A stretch of DNA of 64,000 nucleotides from Cotesia glomerata. Lineage: Eukaryota; Arthropoda; Insecta; Hymenoptera; Braconidae. The notes beneath the pieces are model-generated. The model had not been told where the DNA came from. It searched no databases and worked only from the letters and a program-made list of their open reading frames with translations. Below are positions 1-9,519 of the stretch, in pieces. Location of the stretch: the NCBI RefSeq assembly GCF_020080835.1, contig NC_058165.1, forward strand, positions 4,315,771 to 4,379,770, given 5' to 3'. The position numbers and the translations under genes are program-made. Each line of letters begins with the position of its first letter. Within the stretch, counting starts at the first letter, position 1.

Positions 1-94
1 TATCTTTTATATTACATTTTAGATAAAATTCTATCAATAGTTAGTTTTAGTAAAATTAAAAAAAAAAATTTATTTTGAAAAATGAACAATGTAA

Positions 95-932
95 TCTATA
101 TTATTGAGAGAGTAAAAAAAATTTTGTTTCTAGGGTAGTCATATGGTAAAATCGGTTTTCTCAGTAAAATTTAGTGTCATTGCAAAGGAAATTGTGCCTT
201 TTGAAGGTTTTATTTCATTCTCACCAATAGTCAATTTATTATGATAAGTGTTTAGGCTGCATTCGAAATTTCTCTATCTCTAGATTAATAATTAAGAAAT
301 GACCTTGTATCTTGTGAACTATTGACATTTTTAAAAATATAAGCTCATCCTAACATTACACTCATCGATACCTTTCATTTGAGTACCCACATCAATTTTT
401 CATATATTTATATATTTTATATATATGTAAATATGAAAAATATATCAAAATGAATGTGGGTACTCAAATGAAAGCTCTTGATGAGTATAACATCGGGATG
501 AGCTTATATCTTGCACTGATAGAAGGATTTGTTTATAGTTAAAAATATTTTTTAATATTTAACAAATCATTTATTAGAAGCCATTTTTTAGTCCTTAACA
601 AATATTTCTTAGTATTTAAAAAGATTTATTAATATTTAATAAATGAATATCAGATTTGTTAAATACAAGCAAATCATTTTAAATACTAAGAAATATTTGT
701 TTAATACCAAAAAGTGGTCTCTAATAAATGATTTGTTAAATATTAACAAGTATTATTTAATACAAATAAATCCTTCTATTAGTGTTAAAAATGGCAATAT
801 TTAAGAAACTACAGTGCAATTTAACAAATATCTTTAGAACTATTGACATTTTTAAAGATATAAGCTCACCTTGACATTACCACTCATCGAGACCTTTTAT
901 TTGAATACCACCATCGATTTTTCATATATTTT

Positions 933-992
<60 letters not shown>

Positions 993-2122
993 GAAAAATA
1001 TATCAAAATGCATGTGGGCACTCAAATGAAAGCTCTTGATGAGTATAATATCAAGATGAGCTTATATCTTTAAAAATGTCAATAATTAAGAAATGACATT
1101 GTATCTTGTAAACCATTGACATTTTTAAAGATATAACCTCACCCCGACATTACACTCATCGAGACCTTTCATTTGAGTACCCACATCAATTTTTCATATA
1201 TTTCATACATTTATATATTTCACAAATACCATATATATAAAATATAAAAAATGTCGTGTGAGTACTCAAATGAAAGGTCTCAATGAGTGTAATGTCGGGG
1301 TGAGCTTATATCTTTAAATACGTCAATAGTTGACAAAATACAGTGCAATTTAACATAATTAAGAAACGACCTTGTATCTTGTGAATTATTGACATTTTTA
1401 AAGATATAAGCTCACCCCGACATTACACTCATCGAGACCTTTTATTTGAGTACCCACATCATTTTTTCATATATTTATATATATTATATGTATATGTGTA
1501 TATATGAAAAATATATCAAAATACATGTGGGTACTCAAATGAAAGCTCTTGACGAGTGTAACATCGTGATGAGCTTATATCTTTAAAAATGTCAATAATT
1601 AAGAACTGACTTTGTTATCTTGTCAACTAATTTTATTTTTGAAGATATAAGCTCATCCCGATGTTAAACTCATCGAGATCTTTCATTTGAGTACCCACAT
1701 TATTTTTTTATATATTTATATACATAACATATATGTAACATCAGGATGAGCTTACATCGTTAAAAATATCAATAATTAAGAAATGACCTTGTATTTTGTG
1801 CACGATTGACATTTTTAAAGATATAAGCTCATCCCGATTTTATACTCATTGAGACCTTTCATTTGAGTACCCACATCAATTTTTCATATCTTAATATATA
1901 TTATATATATATGTATATTTGAAAAATATATCAAAATGCATGTGGGTACTCAAATGAAAGCTCTCGATGAGTGTAATACTGGGACGAGCTTATATCTTTA
2001 AAACGGCAATAGTTAACAAAGTACAGTGCAATTGAACAAAATTAATTATTTAATGAAGCAAAATTTTAATTTTTTATAGTTCACAAGTCACGGTAGTCAC
2101 ACAGTGATTGCAAGGCTGCTAG
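95..2122 (+). mobile_element. Non-autonomous Helitron, six palindromic units (copy H1)
   Basis: The left end begins TCTATATTATTGAGAG directly after an A. The right end has a hairpin (AGTCAC, loop ACA, GTGATT, 2095-2109), then nine bases, then CTAG (2119-2122) followed by T. TC start, hairpin plus CTAG end and an A/T target without duplication are the known marks of Helitrons. The interior is six near-palindromic units of about 200-240 bp (near 340, 843, 1113, 1394, 1628 and 1805). Each has arms containing ATAAGCTCATC and GAGTACCCACAT around a TA-rich centre. No helicase or Rep coding is present, so it would need help from elsewhere to move. A MITE sits at 514-784. The same two ends occur at 23485-25480 and 53683-54997. 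Confidence 0.72.
514..784. mobile_element. CACTGATA-family foldback MITE inside Helitron H1
   Basis: The ends are CACTGATAGAAGGATTT and AAATCCTTCTATTAGTG, near-perfect inverted repeats. The body folds back along nearly its whole length. In uninterrupted Helitron units the flanks are continuous (TATATCTTTAAAAATG), which shows that this is an insertion. The target duplication is ambiguous because the site is a run of T. Confidence 0.7.
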
Positions 2123-2949
2123 TCAGGTATTAATTTGTTCAAATTAATAATTAGATGAAGAATTAAAAATTCTTTTGTTTCAAAAAATAAAAATTCTAAA
2201 TAAACATCTTGCGAATTTTTATTAAAAATTAATTTTTCTCAAATTTAGAAAATTTTTTTTAAAAAGAAAGTAATTGTAAGATAAATTTTTATTTATTCAT
2301 TTAAAAAATAAAATTGTAGGTGAATAAATAAATAAAAAATGGTTAGACTTTTTTAGAGACTTGGACAATGGCCCAAACGTAGGTCACTGAGTGTTGTTGA
2401 TCGAAAATAGAAGCCCGAATGTGGGACGTTTAATCGGGTGTAATATTTGTTGCCAAACGAAAACACCTATCTTGAAAAACCGGATTCCATCGCGCTGAAA
2501 GTTGATCTGATACAATATTTATTCAGTACCGTGAGTTCATGTCACTTGTACTCAATAAGAGAGTATATCTTTAACAACAATCAGCCGAAAAGGATGAGGC
2601 TCCTCGTGTGAACGGTAATCCAAATTAAAAGACTGCATGAAATTTCACTTAAGTCATGAGTCCAATACGAATTTAATTATTACGCTAATGATACACAGAG
2701 AAAAAATTTATTTTGTAAGAAATGGGTAATCCAATATGATATATTGAGAATGTGTGATTATTTATTAAATCTACACGGAGAGAATTTTATGTTAACGGTA
2801 ACCATCTCTATTTTGTAGCTTCTACTATCCAGTATAGTTACTAACTTTTTTAAAGTTAAAATGATAAATACAACTATCTAGCGATTGTAATTAGCACAAT
2901 CATATTGGATATTAATTCCCACAAATATGATTATACGGTTTATTATCTG
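2123..2949. other. Intergenic, no gene seen
   Basis: AT-rich. The stretch 2340-2680 is less repetitive and richer in GC than its surroundings, but it is interrupted by stops in all frames. CACGGAGAGAA at 2774, preceded by TA, resembles the end of the TIR element at 12881-14728; no matching right end was found. Confidence 0.5.
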
Positions 2950-3647
2950 CACAGAAAAAAAGGTTCACTTGAGCCAAGAAAATATTTTTCTTCCTAATTA
3001 TTTTCTTGAGCGAAAAAAAAAATTTTTTTTTGACAAGAAATTTCACTTATTCCAACAAAATTAATTATCTTGCTTTAAGAAATACGTATCTTGATCCAAG
3101 AAAATTTATTTAAGTCGAGAAAATCTTGTTGTTTTGAGAAAATTCAGCCTCTTGCTCCAAAAAATTTAGTTCTTGATAGAAGTTAATTTTCTTGTCTTGA
3201 GAAAATTTCTCTCTTGCTCCAAAAAATTAAATATAGAGATAGAAGTAAATTTTCATTAACTTTTTTATTGATTAACATGTCAAATGAGAAGATCAAATAA
3301 TATTGAATCATTTTGTTTCATTCAATATGTATAACTGCACGCTAAAATAATATAAAATGGGTATCAAATATTCAAGAGAAAAATTTTCTCAAAGTGAGAA
3401 AATTTTTTTCTCAACTGAAGTAGGTGGCGCTGCTTCCCTAAAGTATCTACAAATCTTGATCAATTATAAAAATTTATTGTATCAAGTATTTATGATAATT
3501 TGAATTAAGAAAAATGACTTCCAACAAGAATTGAATTTCAAGAAAAATTTTTACTTCGGCCAACACAACTTCGGTCTTCCTTCAGGCACCCGAAAATTTT
3601 CTTGAGCCAAAAATTTTGTTCTCAGTCAAGAAATTTTTCTTTCTGTG
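2950..3647. mobile_element. CACAGAAA-family MITE
   Basis: It starts CACAGAAAAAAAGG and ends TTTTTCTTTCTGTG. The interior consists of repeated AGAAAATTT and CTTGAGCCAAGAAA modules, many in inverted order. It directly abuts arm A of the 3.1 kb inverted duplication. A partial second copy lies at 6769-7022. Confidence 0.6.
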
Positions 3648-3937
3648 TAGTATCTTCTATATTTTGTGTCACATAGTATACTGATCATAATTTTCGATAA
3701 AGTCAATTACATATATGTGATAATATTTATTCATCAAATATAAAATAAATTTAGTCGCTAATAATTATTAACAGTTTTGAATTATTGTTTTTAGTGGGTA
3801 AATTGCTATAAATTAAAAAAACTTAAGGTAATTTTTAGGTTGTTAGATGACACGTGGGCACGTTCTATAGATTCTATAGTAACTTTAGGTAGTTGCGTAT
3901 AGTCTGTCACGTAGCAGTGCAGCGCTGTATAACCTCT

Positions 3938-4232
3938 GTAAGCCTGTATACTTTATGATATAGTCAGAACTAGTTGAACAGTCATCAAGTTAACCTCGTG
4001 TCTGCTTCAAATTACTTTCTTCCCAAATCTTTACTTACATCACCAAATTTTTAATTATTTTTAACGCTAATTTAATTTTGCTTAAGTGTACATTGTTAAT
4101 AAATTGTGAATTTGTTGATTCGTTAATAAAAATTTTCTTAATTGTGCTAATTAGTAATAAAAATCAAAATCCAAGTTTTTCATAACCTTATTCCCATCCA
4201 CGTGTTGATACATAATTAATTTATTTTTTCAG
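3938..4232 (+). other. Putative 5' UTR intron of the 200-aa gene, copy A
   Basis: The donor is CT|GTAAGC at 3938. The acceptor is a T-rich tract ending TTTTTTCAG at 4232, 31 bases before the ATG. Both sites are identical in the inverted copy. Upstream, 3851-3862 carries an E-box-like CACGTG. Splicing is inferred from consensus only. Confidence 0.4.
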
Positions 4233-4263
4233 TGAATTTTAAATAAGAATTTTTATTTAAAAA

Positions 4264-4866
4264 ATGGAAAACTTTGATATCAAGGCCTACAATGAAGAAA
4301 TTATGGAGTCAATCGCGTACATAGATAGTAACATTGACATTACCAAAAATCCTCCAACTCCGGGTAAAACCATTTTAAAATACTTCCCGGAGGATTATAT
4401 GAGGTTTAACCAGCCTCTAACTATTCGTCGAGAGTTATTCGTGATAGAAGAGGATGACAGGACAGAAGATACTCACAGAGAGGACCAAGAAGAACTGGAG
4501 GACCCCGAAAACCGTCAAGAAGAAGAAATAACCGTGGAACAACCTGAGCGAATAAACCGGGCGGCTCAAAAATTAAATTTCAGTGTTTTACCGCGAGACA
4601 CTCGTCCTATTGCCATTCCGAAATTTCGGAATGTGAATAGAGGAGTGTTTTTTGGAAATAATCAAATTGATAGGACCCAAACCAATCACAAAAAAAGGAT
4701 ATGTCGAGAAGAAAAAACAGCTCCCAGTCTGGACTCGATGGAAGACAAGCTCAAAGGAGTTTTAGAGCATTTGAAGAGTCGCCCGAAGAAGGACGTCAAC
4801 CAAGGGAAGAGAAAAGCGATGGTCATAGATGTAATTCAGCCCAAAAAACGAAGGGGTAGTAAATAA
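4264..4866 (+). CDS. Unrecognised 200-aa acidic protein with basic C-terminal tail, copy A
   Basis: I do not recognise the family. The ATG follows a conserved T-rich splice acceptor (CAG at 4230-4232). Residues 1-60 are mixed and may fold (Asn/Asp-rich start, a PPTPGK motif near 30-36, then KYFPEDY). Residues 61-96 are very acidic and Glu-rich, and residues 97-145 are basic and Pro/Arg-containing. The tail 171-200 is strongly basic and ends in PKKRR, a likely nuclear localisation signal. No signal peptide or membrane segment is seen. The inverted copy at 32152-32754 has the same length, with 12 of 200 residues different and no frameshift or stop. A second acceptor-like tract (TTTTTTTTTCAG, ending 4897) follows the stop in both copies, so this could be one exon of a longer gene. 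Candidate roles such as a nuclear DNA-binding or transposon accessory protein are speculation. Confidence 0.6.
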   Translation: MENFDIKAYNEEIMESIAYIDSNIDITKNPPTPGKTILKYFPEDYMRFNQPLTIRRELFVIEEDDRTEDTHREDQEELEDPENRQEEEITVEQPERINRAAQKLNFSVLPRDTRPIAIPKFRNVNRGVFFGNNQIDRTQTNHKKRICREEKTAPSLDSMEDKLKGVLEHLKSRPKKDVNQGKRKAMVIDVIQPKKRRGSK

Positions 4867-5217
4867 TAAGTTTATTAATTTATTTTTTTTTTTCAGGTTA
4901 GTTTTAAGCTTTAGTTTTAATTAGCTTAATATAATTTTATATTCATTATTTTTATTTTTCGGTTATTTTTTTATTGAATTATTTTTAGTGAGTTTAAGGT
5001 TTTAATTATAGTCAGTAAATATTATGATGAAAGGTATCAAAATTTAAGGTTAGACTTAAGGAATTAAATGCCAACTGGGTGGTTGGCCTTTAGTGATATT
5101 TCTTTTTTGTGATATTGCTTTGATATTATCCAATAAAGAAATGTTTCTATTGGACATCCCCATTAAGGTATTTCTGGAGTTTACATATTTATGATATTTA
5201 AAAAATTTTAATTTTTT

Positions 5218-5761
5218 AACTTCCCGCTAAGAAAATCAAAAATTTTCGGAAATAGCGAAGTTATTATTTTTACCCAACGATTTTACAATCGTTTTTTGAA
5301 AATCAAGTTTTCATCAGATCTTGACGTTTTGAGGTCCTAGGAAGCTTCCCTGACTAGATTTGGAGAAATTAAAAAAATTGAAATTTTCAAAAAATTATTT
5401 TTTTTTAAATGACTCCTAAGCGACTCCACTGATCAATCCCAAAAACTAATCCGCTCTTAAACTTGAAAAACCAGATCGATTGAAAAGTGTTTTTTTTTTC
5501 AAAATAACTCCGAAATTTTTTATTAGATCAATTTTCATCATTGCTAATTTTTAATAGAGCTTAAAAATTAACATCGATCGCCGCCAACTTGAAAATCGGT
5601 TGATCCATTCAAAAGTAATCGTAGTTTGGAAATTCCAAAAATGGTATTGTGTCTGTCTCATCAGACTTTTGAGCTCGAAAAGCTCAAAAACAGAGAATAG
5701 TTATCTTTTTGAGCTCGGAGAGCTCAAAATAAAACACAAAAGTTATGTTTCTGAGCTCGAA
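5218..5761 (+). mobile_element. Truncated AACTTCCCGC-family element in arm A
   Basis: It begins AACTTCCCGCTAAGAAAATC like the full element at 7198-8066. It carries the same internal phrases (TTTTCATCAGATCT, GGAAGCTTCCCTGACTA) and the family's GAGCTCGAAAAGCTC palindromes, then stops without the 3' end. The same truncated copy is in arm B, so the insertion predates the duplication. Confidence 0.65.
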
Positions 5762-6518
5762 TAATTTTCTTATTTTTTATTTTAAAAATTGCTTAGTGTT
5801 TCCTTTACTCCTTAAAATTTTCAGTTTATTTTGATGTTTTTTATTTATCTTTATCACGATAAATAATTTTGTTTAGTTATAGAATCAATCTTTATTAAAT
5901 AATCTTCACAATAATATATAAATCTATATAATTGCACAATCGCCCAAAATTTTACATAGATACAGTTTTAATTTTTAGTTATAAAATTGACAGTTTAAAA
6001 CTTAAAATTTTATCAAAATTCATACATAGAAAAAAAATTTAACTAGAATGAAGTAAATAAATTTGAAAAACTTAATTTTCTTGATTTGAGTAGAAAAATT
6101 CTTAATTTAAACTAATATCAATTTTCTTCGGTGTAAGTTAATTTCACTTGATTTGAGAATTTTTCTTCTCGATTCAAGTTAATTTTTCTTTCAGTGTAAT
6201 ATGTATGCATGAAAGTTTCATACAAATAATATAGAAGATCATTTATTGTTATTGTTTATTGGAAACAATAAATCATAATTTTAAACTATTGATATGCATT
6301 TACTCAATTTTGTTACATACGTCATCTTAAATTATCATCTTTATGTATTTGCTTCACTGACATTAATTCTTTAACCCTTATATTCAAATTTATACTTTTC
6401 TTGTATCTATTATAATTACATTCCAAATTTAAGGAGTAGGATTTTTTTTTTTAATATCTAAAATTAAAAATTTTATATCTTCATCATTTAAACGTTTACT
6501 TTATTATACTATTTTTCT

Positions 6519-6585
6519 TGTATACTTTACTAATTTGGATATACTGCCTTGATATTGAAATTAAATAATAAATAAATGAAGCAAA
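6519..6585 (+). mobile_element. LINE 3' tail remnant in arm A
   Basis: A diverged version of the tail seen at the ends of the LINE fragments near 50640 and 57950 (GTATACTTT, CCATTTGGC-like, TGCCTTGGCAT-like, then AATAAATAAAT). The arm B copy (30440-30500) is better preserved. Confidence 0.5.
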
Positions 6586-6740
6586 AGCAAATTTTGGGTA
6601 AGAAGAAAATGAAATGTTTCGTTGCGTTGGAAAATTAAATTTTCTGCTTTCTGTCCAAGGATTAATTATTTTTAATTAATTTCTTGAATTAGGACAACTA
6701 AATTTTTTTTTTATGAATCCTATAATATTTAACGAAAGTT

Positions 6741-7022
6741 CTCCTGTCAAGAAATTTTTCTTTCTGTGCACAGAAACAAAGGTTCATTTGAGCCAAGAAA
6801 ATATTTGTTTTCCTAATGATTTTCTTGAGCGAAAAAAAAATTTTTTTTTGACAAGAAATTTCACTTATTCCAACAAAATTAATTCTCTTGCTTTAAGAAA
6901 TACGTATCTTGATCCAAGAAAATTTATTTAAGTCAAGAAAATCTTCTTGTTTTGAGAAAATTCAGCTTCTTGCTCCAAAAAATTAAATATAAAGATAGAA
7001 GTAAATTTTCATTGATATTTTT
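6741..7022. mobile_element. Two abutting CACAGAAA MITE pieces
   Basis: Bases 6741-6768 match the right end of the MITE at 2950-3647 (TTTTTCTTTCTGTG). At 6769 a left end (CACAGAAACAAAGG) starts with no spacer and runs to about 7022, where the copy is truncated. Translation across this stretch is low-complexity and not a gene. Confidence 0.6.
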
Positions 7023-7344
7023 ATTGGGACTAAGAAAAATCCTTTTCTCTTACCAAAGGTATACTTAAAGTCCAATTTCAGTTCGACCAATAAACTTTTG
7101 AAAAATACTTCCCTCTCAATACAAAATTTATCCTACAAACATTCAATATTATGAAGAATTAGACTGATTACCTACGTAGAAACAATTAAAAATTTTTAAC
7201 TTCCCGCTAAGAAAATCGTAGATTTTCAAAAATCGAGGAAGTTATTGTTTCACCGTTATGCAAAAATCGAGTTTTCATCAGATCTCGACGTTTAAAGGTC
7301 ACAGGAAGCTTCCCTGACTATCCCCGCGAGGTTGTCACGGTGTC

Positions 7345-7392
<48 letters not shown>

Positions 7393-8538
7393 TATGTGAA
7401 CCGCTTATAACTTTTGAACGGCTTGACCGATTTCATCGCGGTTGGTGCCATTCGAAAGGGCTTGACTAAACTTAGATTTTGAAAACTATTTGGACCGATT
7501 CAGATCAATAGATTTTGAGAAATCTTCAAAAAACTGAAAAAATTTTTCAAATGTAGTTTTGGAATAACTTTTAAACGGCTTTATGGTTCAATTCCAAAAA
7601 CTAATCAGCTCTTAACCTTGAAAAACCACGTCGATCGCCACCAGTCCGGTCAAAATCGGTTGATTCGTTCGAGAGATATCGTGAACGAAAGAAAACCGAA
7701 AAAAGTGTTTTTTCGGAATAACTCCGAAATTCCTAGCGCGATCAATTCAAAATTTGAGATTCTTTGTGAGGCTTGAAAAACTGCGTCGAATTCTGCCAAC
7801 CGCGTAAAAATCGGTTTATTCATTCAAAAGTTATTGCGGTTTAAACATTCAAGAAATAGTGTCTTATCAAATCTCCATCAGACTTTTGAGCTCGAAAAGC
7901 TCAAAAGCTTAGGAAAGCAATCTCTTTGAGCTCGGAGAGCTCAAAATAACCATAAATTGTATTTTAAGCTCGAAGAGCTCAAAACGTCATTGGTGCAATT
8001 TTAAGCGCCTAAGTATGGAATTAGCGGGAAGTTGCAGGGATGGCCTTCAGGGTCAACCGTTTTCCTAATTTTTTATTGTGACAAGTGGGACAGGCATTTG
8101 TGACTGGTAGGACAAGTACAAAATGTCTACATCAAGTTGTTTATTAAAAAGATTTTTATATTATTTCAACCTTAGAAACATTTTTGTTTGTATATTTAAC
8201 TATAAATTATTGCGGATAATTAAAAAAAACTAATTAAAAAACACAAATAAAGGATTTAGCATGCTGACAACACGATCTTGATAAACTTAGATGTTAATTA
8301 ATAACGAACATAAAAAAATTTGTTCTTAAAACTATTAAAACAACATTTGACTGGGATACAAGTTAGTACGGCTGAACAGTTACTAGGAGAGAAAAATCGA
8401 TTTTCTTATTGATTAAAAAAAAATTTTCTTTACAAATTAGTAAAATATAGATTTTTAATAATAAATTAGGACTAAATTATAATGAATTAGAGAAATTTTA
8501 AAATTTTGGTCATTTTCCCATTTCGCATGGAATGCCCC
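7023..8538 (+). mobile_element. GGGGCATTCC-family element, partial, interrupted
   Basis: Bases 7023-7197 and 8067-8538 together match the element at 14733-16630 (phrases GTGGGACTAAGAAAAATCC, TACGTAGAAACAATT, GTGACTGGTGGGACA). The right end is TGGAATGCCCC. The left end is missing. The gap between the two pieces is the insertion at 7198-8066. Confidence 0.6.
7198..8066 (+). mobile_element. AACTTCCCGC-family element, full length with empty-site support
   Basis: It starts AACTTCCCGCTAAG. Near the right end it carries TTAGCGGGAAGTT, the inverse of the start, followed by GGTCAACCGTTTTCCT. AATTTTT flanks both sides. The related element near 15085-15115 shows the uninterrupted target (CAATTAAAAAAATTTTT then ATTGTGACTGG). 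So 869 bp were inserted with a likely 7-8 bp duplication, as expected for a hAT-like element; this class is an inference. The interior has a (GT)n run at about 7348-7388 and three GAGCTC-containing palindromes between 7888 and 7985. No coding capacity. Truncated relatives lie at 5218, 31250, 33786, 38296, 44585, 45000, 50225 and 51646. Confidence 0.65.
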
Positions 8539-9519
8539 CTAAGTGCTCTGAGTTATTTTTTTTTTTTTTATTTTCTTTAAATTCTAAATCATAAAATTTT
8601 TAGAAAAAATTTTTTTCTCGCTATTCAAAAATATTCTTAAATTCTCTTTATACATATAATAAGATCTTATTTACAATTATAATCAACATTACCATTACAA
8701 TATAAATATTTTAGCCAGACGTCAGACAGTTACTAGACAGTACGTGCAATGACCGTAAGGTAATGATGAAAGAAGAAAGAATACATATTTTAAATAGGAG
8801 CATGCATTTATAATCTCGTGAATGATTAAGTTCTTTGATGAAAATTACTAGGTCGGTGATGACGTTGATATGCTTGAGGTCACGCATCATTTAAACCAAC
8901 CGTACCTGACGAGGTATGATGGACATCTGGAAGATTTGTAATCAGTATAATATAAATATATGCTGACGAGAGAAAAGTTGAGACTTTAATAATTATTGAT
9001 CGAGAGCTCACTGGATATTCACGAAGATTAGATTAAGGTAACGAGGTCACTGAGATATGTGTAATATATTAACAAATTTTTGGAAATCTCAGATTTATAG
9101 GCGATGCTCAACATTGATGTATTTATATATATTTATATCAGGTGGTTTATCGTCAATATGATAAAAACATGTATTGATTTACTCAAATGTATGTTTACTT
9201 TGCTTGAACATTCAATTATATTAACTAGCATACACTCCGAAACGAGCACTTGCTGGAGTTAGATACTAACAATCTGATGTAAGTTGTTTACATGCGCAAA
9301 TAATAGCATTGAATTACGTAGAATACGGGTTTATTAATATTTATTAATGGAAAATCGACTTTGATTATCTATTTTTACTCTAATTGGTAGTCTCGATAAA
9401 ATTGATGGTAGAATGTTTTTTTTTAATAATAAAAAAGGCAATGAATTGTTTTATTATAAGGTTGCAAAAATCTCTCGATAATTTTAAATAACTCTTCTGG
9501 AAGACTCCGAAATCTTGTC
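8539..9519. other. Intergenic, low repeat content
   Basis: 8700-9060 looks single-copy and holds a promoter-like stretch described separately. The rest is AT-rich with no open frame that looks coding. Confidence 0.45.
8951..9043 (+). promoter_or_regulatory. Possible TATA promoter and short first exon
   Basis: TATAAATA lies at 8951-8958. A splice donor AAG|GTAACG lies at 9038, giving a possible first exon of about 55-60 bases without an ATG. Nothing downstream confirms a gene: 9520 onward is repeat array. Low certainty. Confidence 0.22.

Larger units (their letters stand above)
3649..6738 (+). repeat. Arm A of a 3.1 kb inverted duplication
   Basis: By eye it aligns along its length with the reverse complement of 30281-33367, with scattered substitutions and small indels. 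The shared content, in order, is a 5' flank with CACGTGGGCACG, a putative intron, a 200-codon ORF, a truncated AACTTCCCGC-family element, AT-rich sequence, a LINE-type 3' tail and a terminal stretch ending AACGAAAGT. I see no terminal inverted repeats or target duplication that would define the unit as a transposon. A segmental inverted duplication and an unrecognised mobile unit both remain possible. Confidence 0.85.

Noticed and set aside
6713..6931. 72-residue plus-strand frame
   Set aside because: Lies across two MITE fragments; composition is that of AGAAAATTT repeats.
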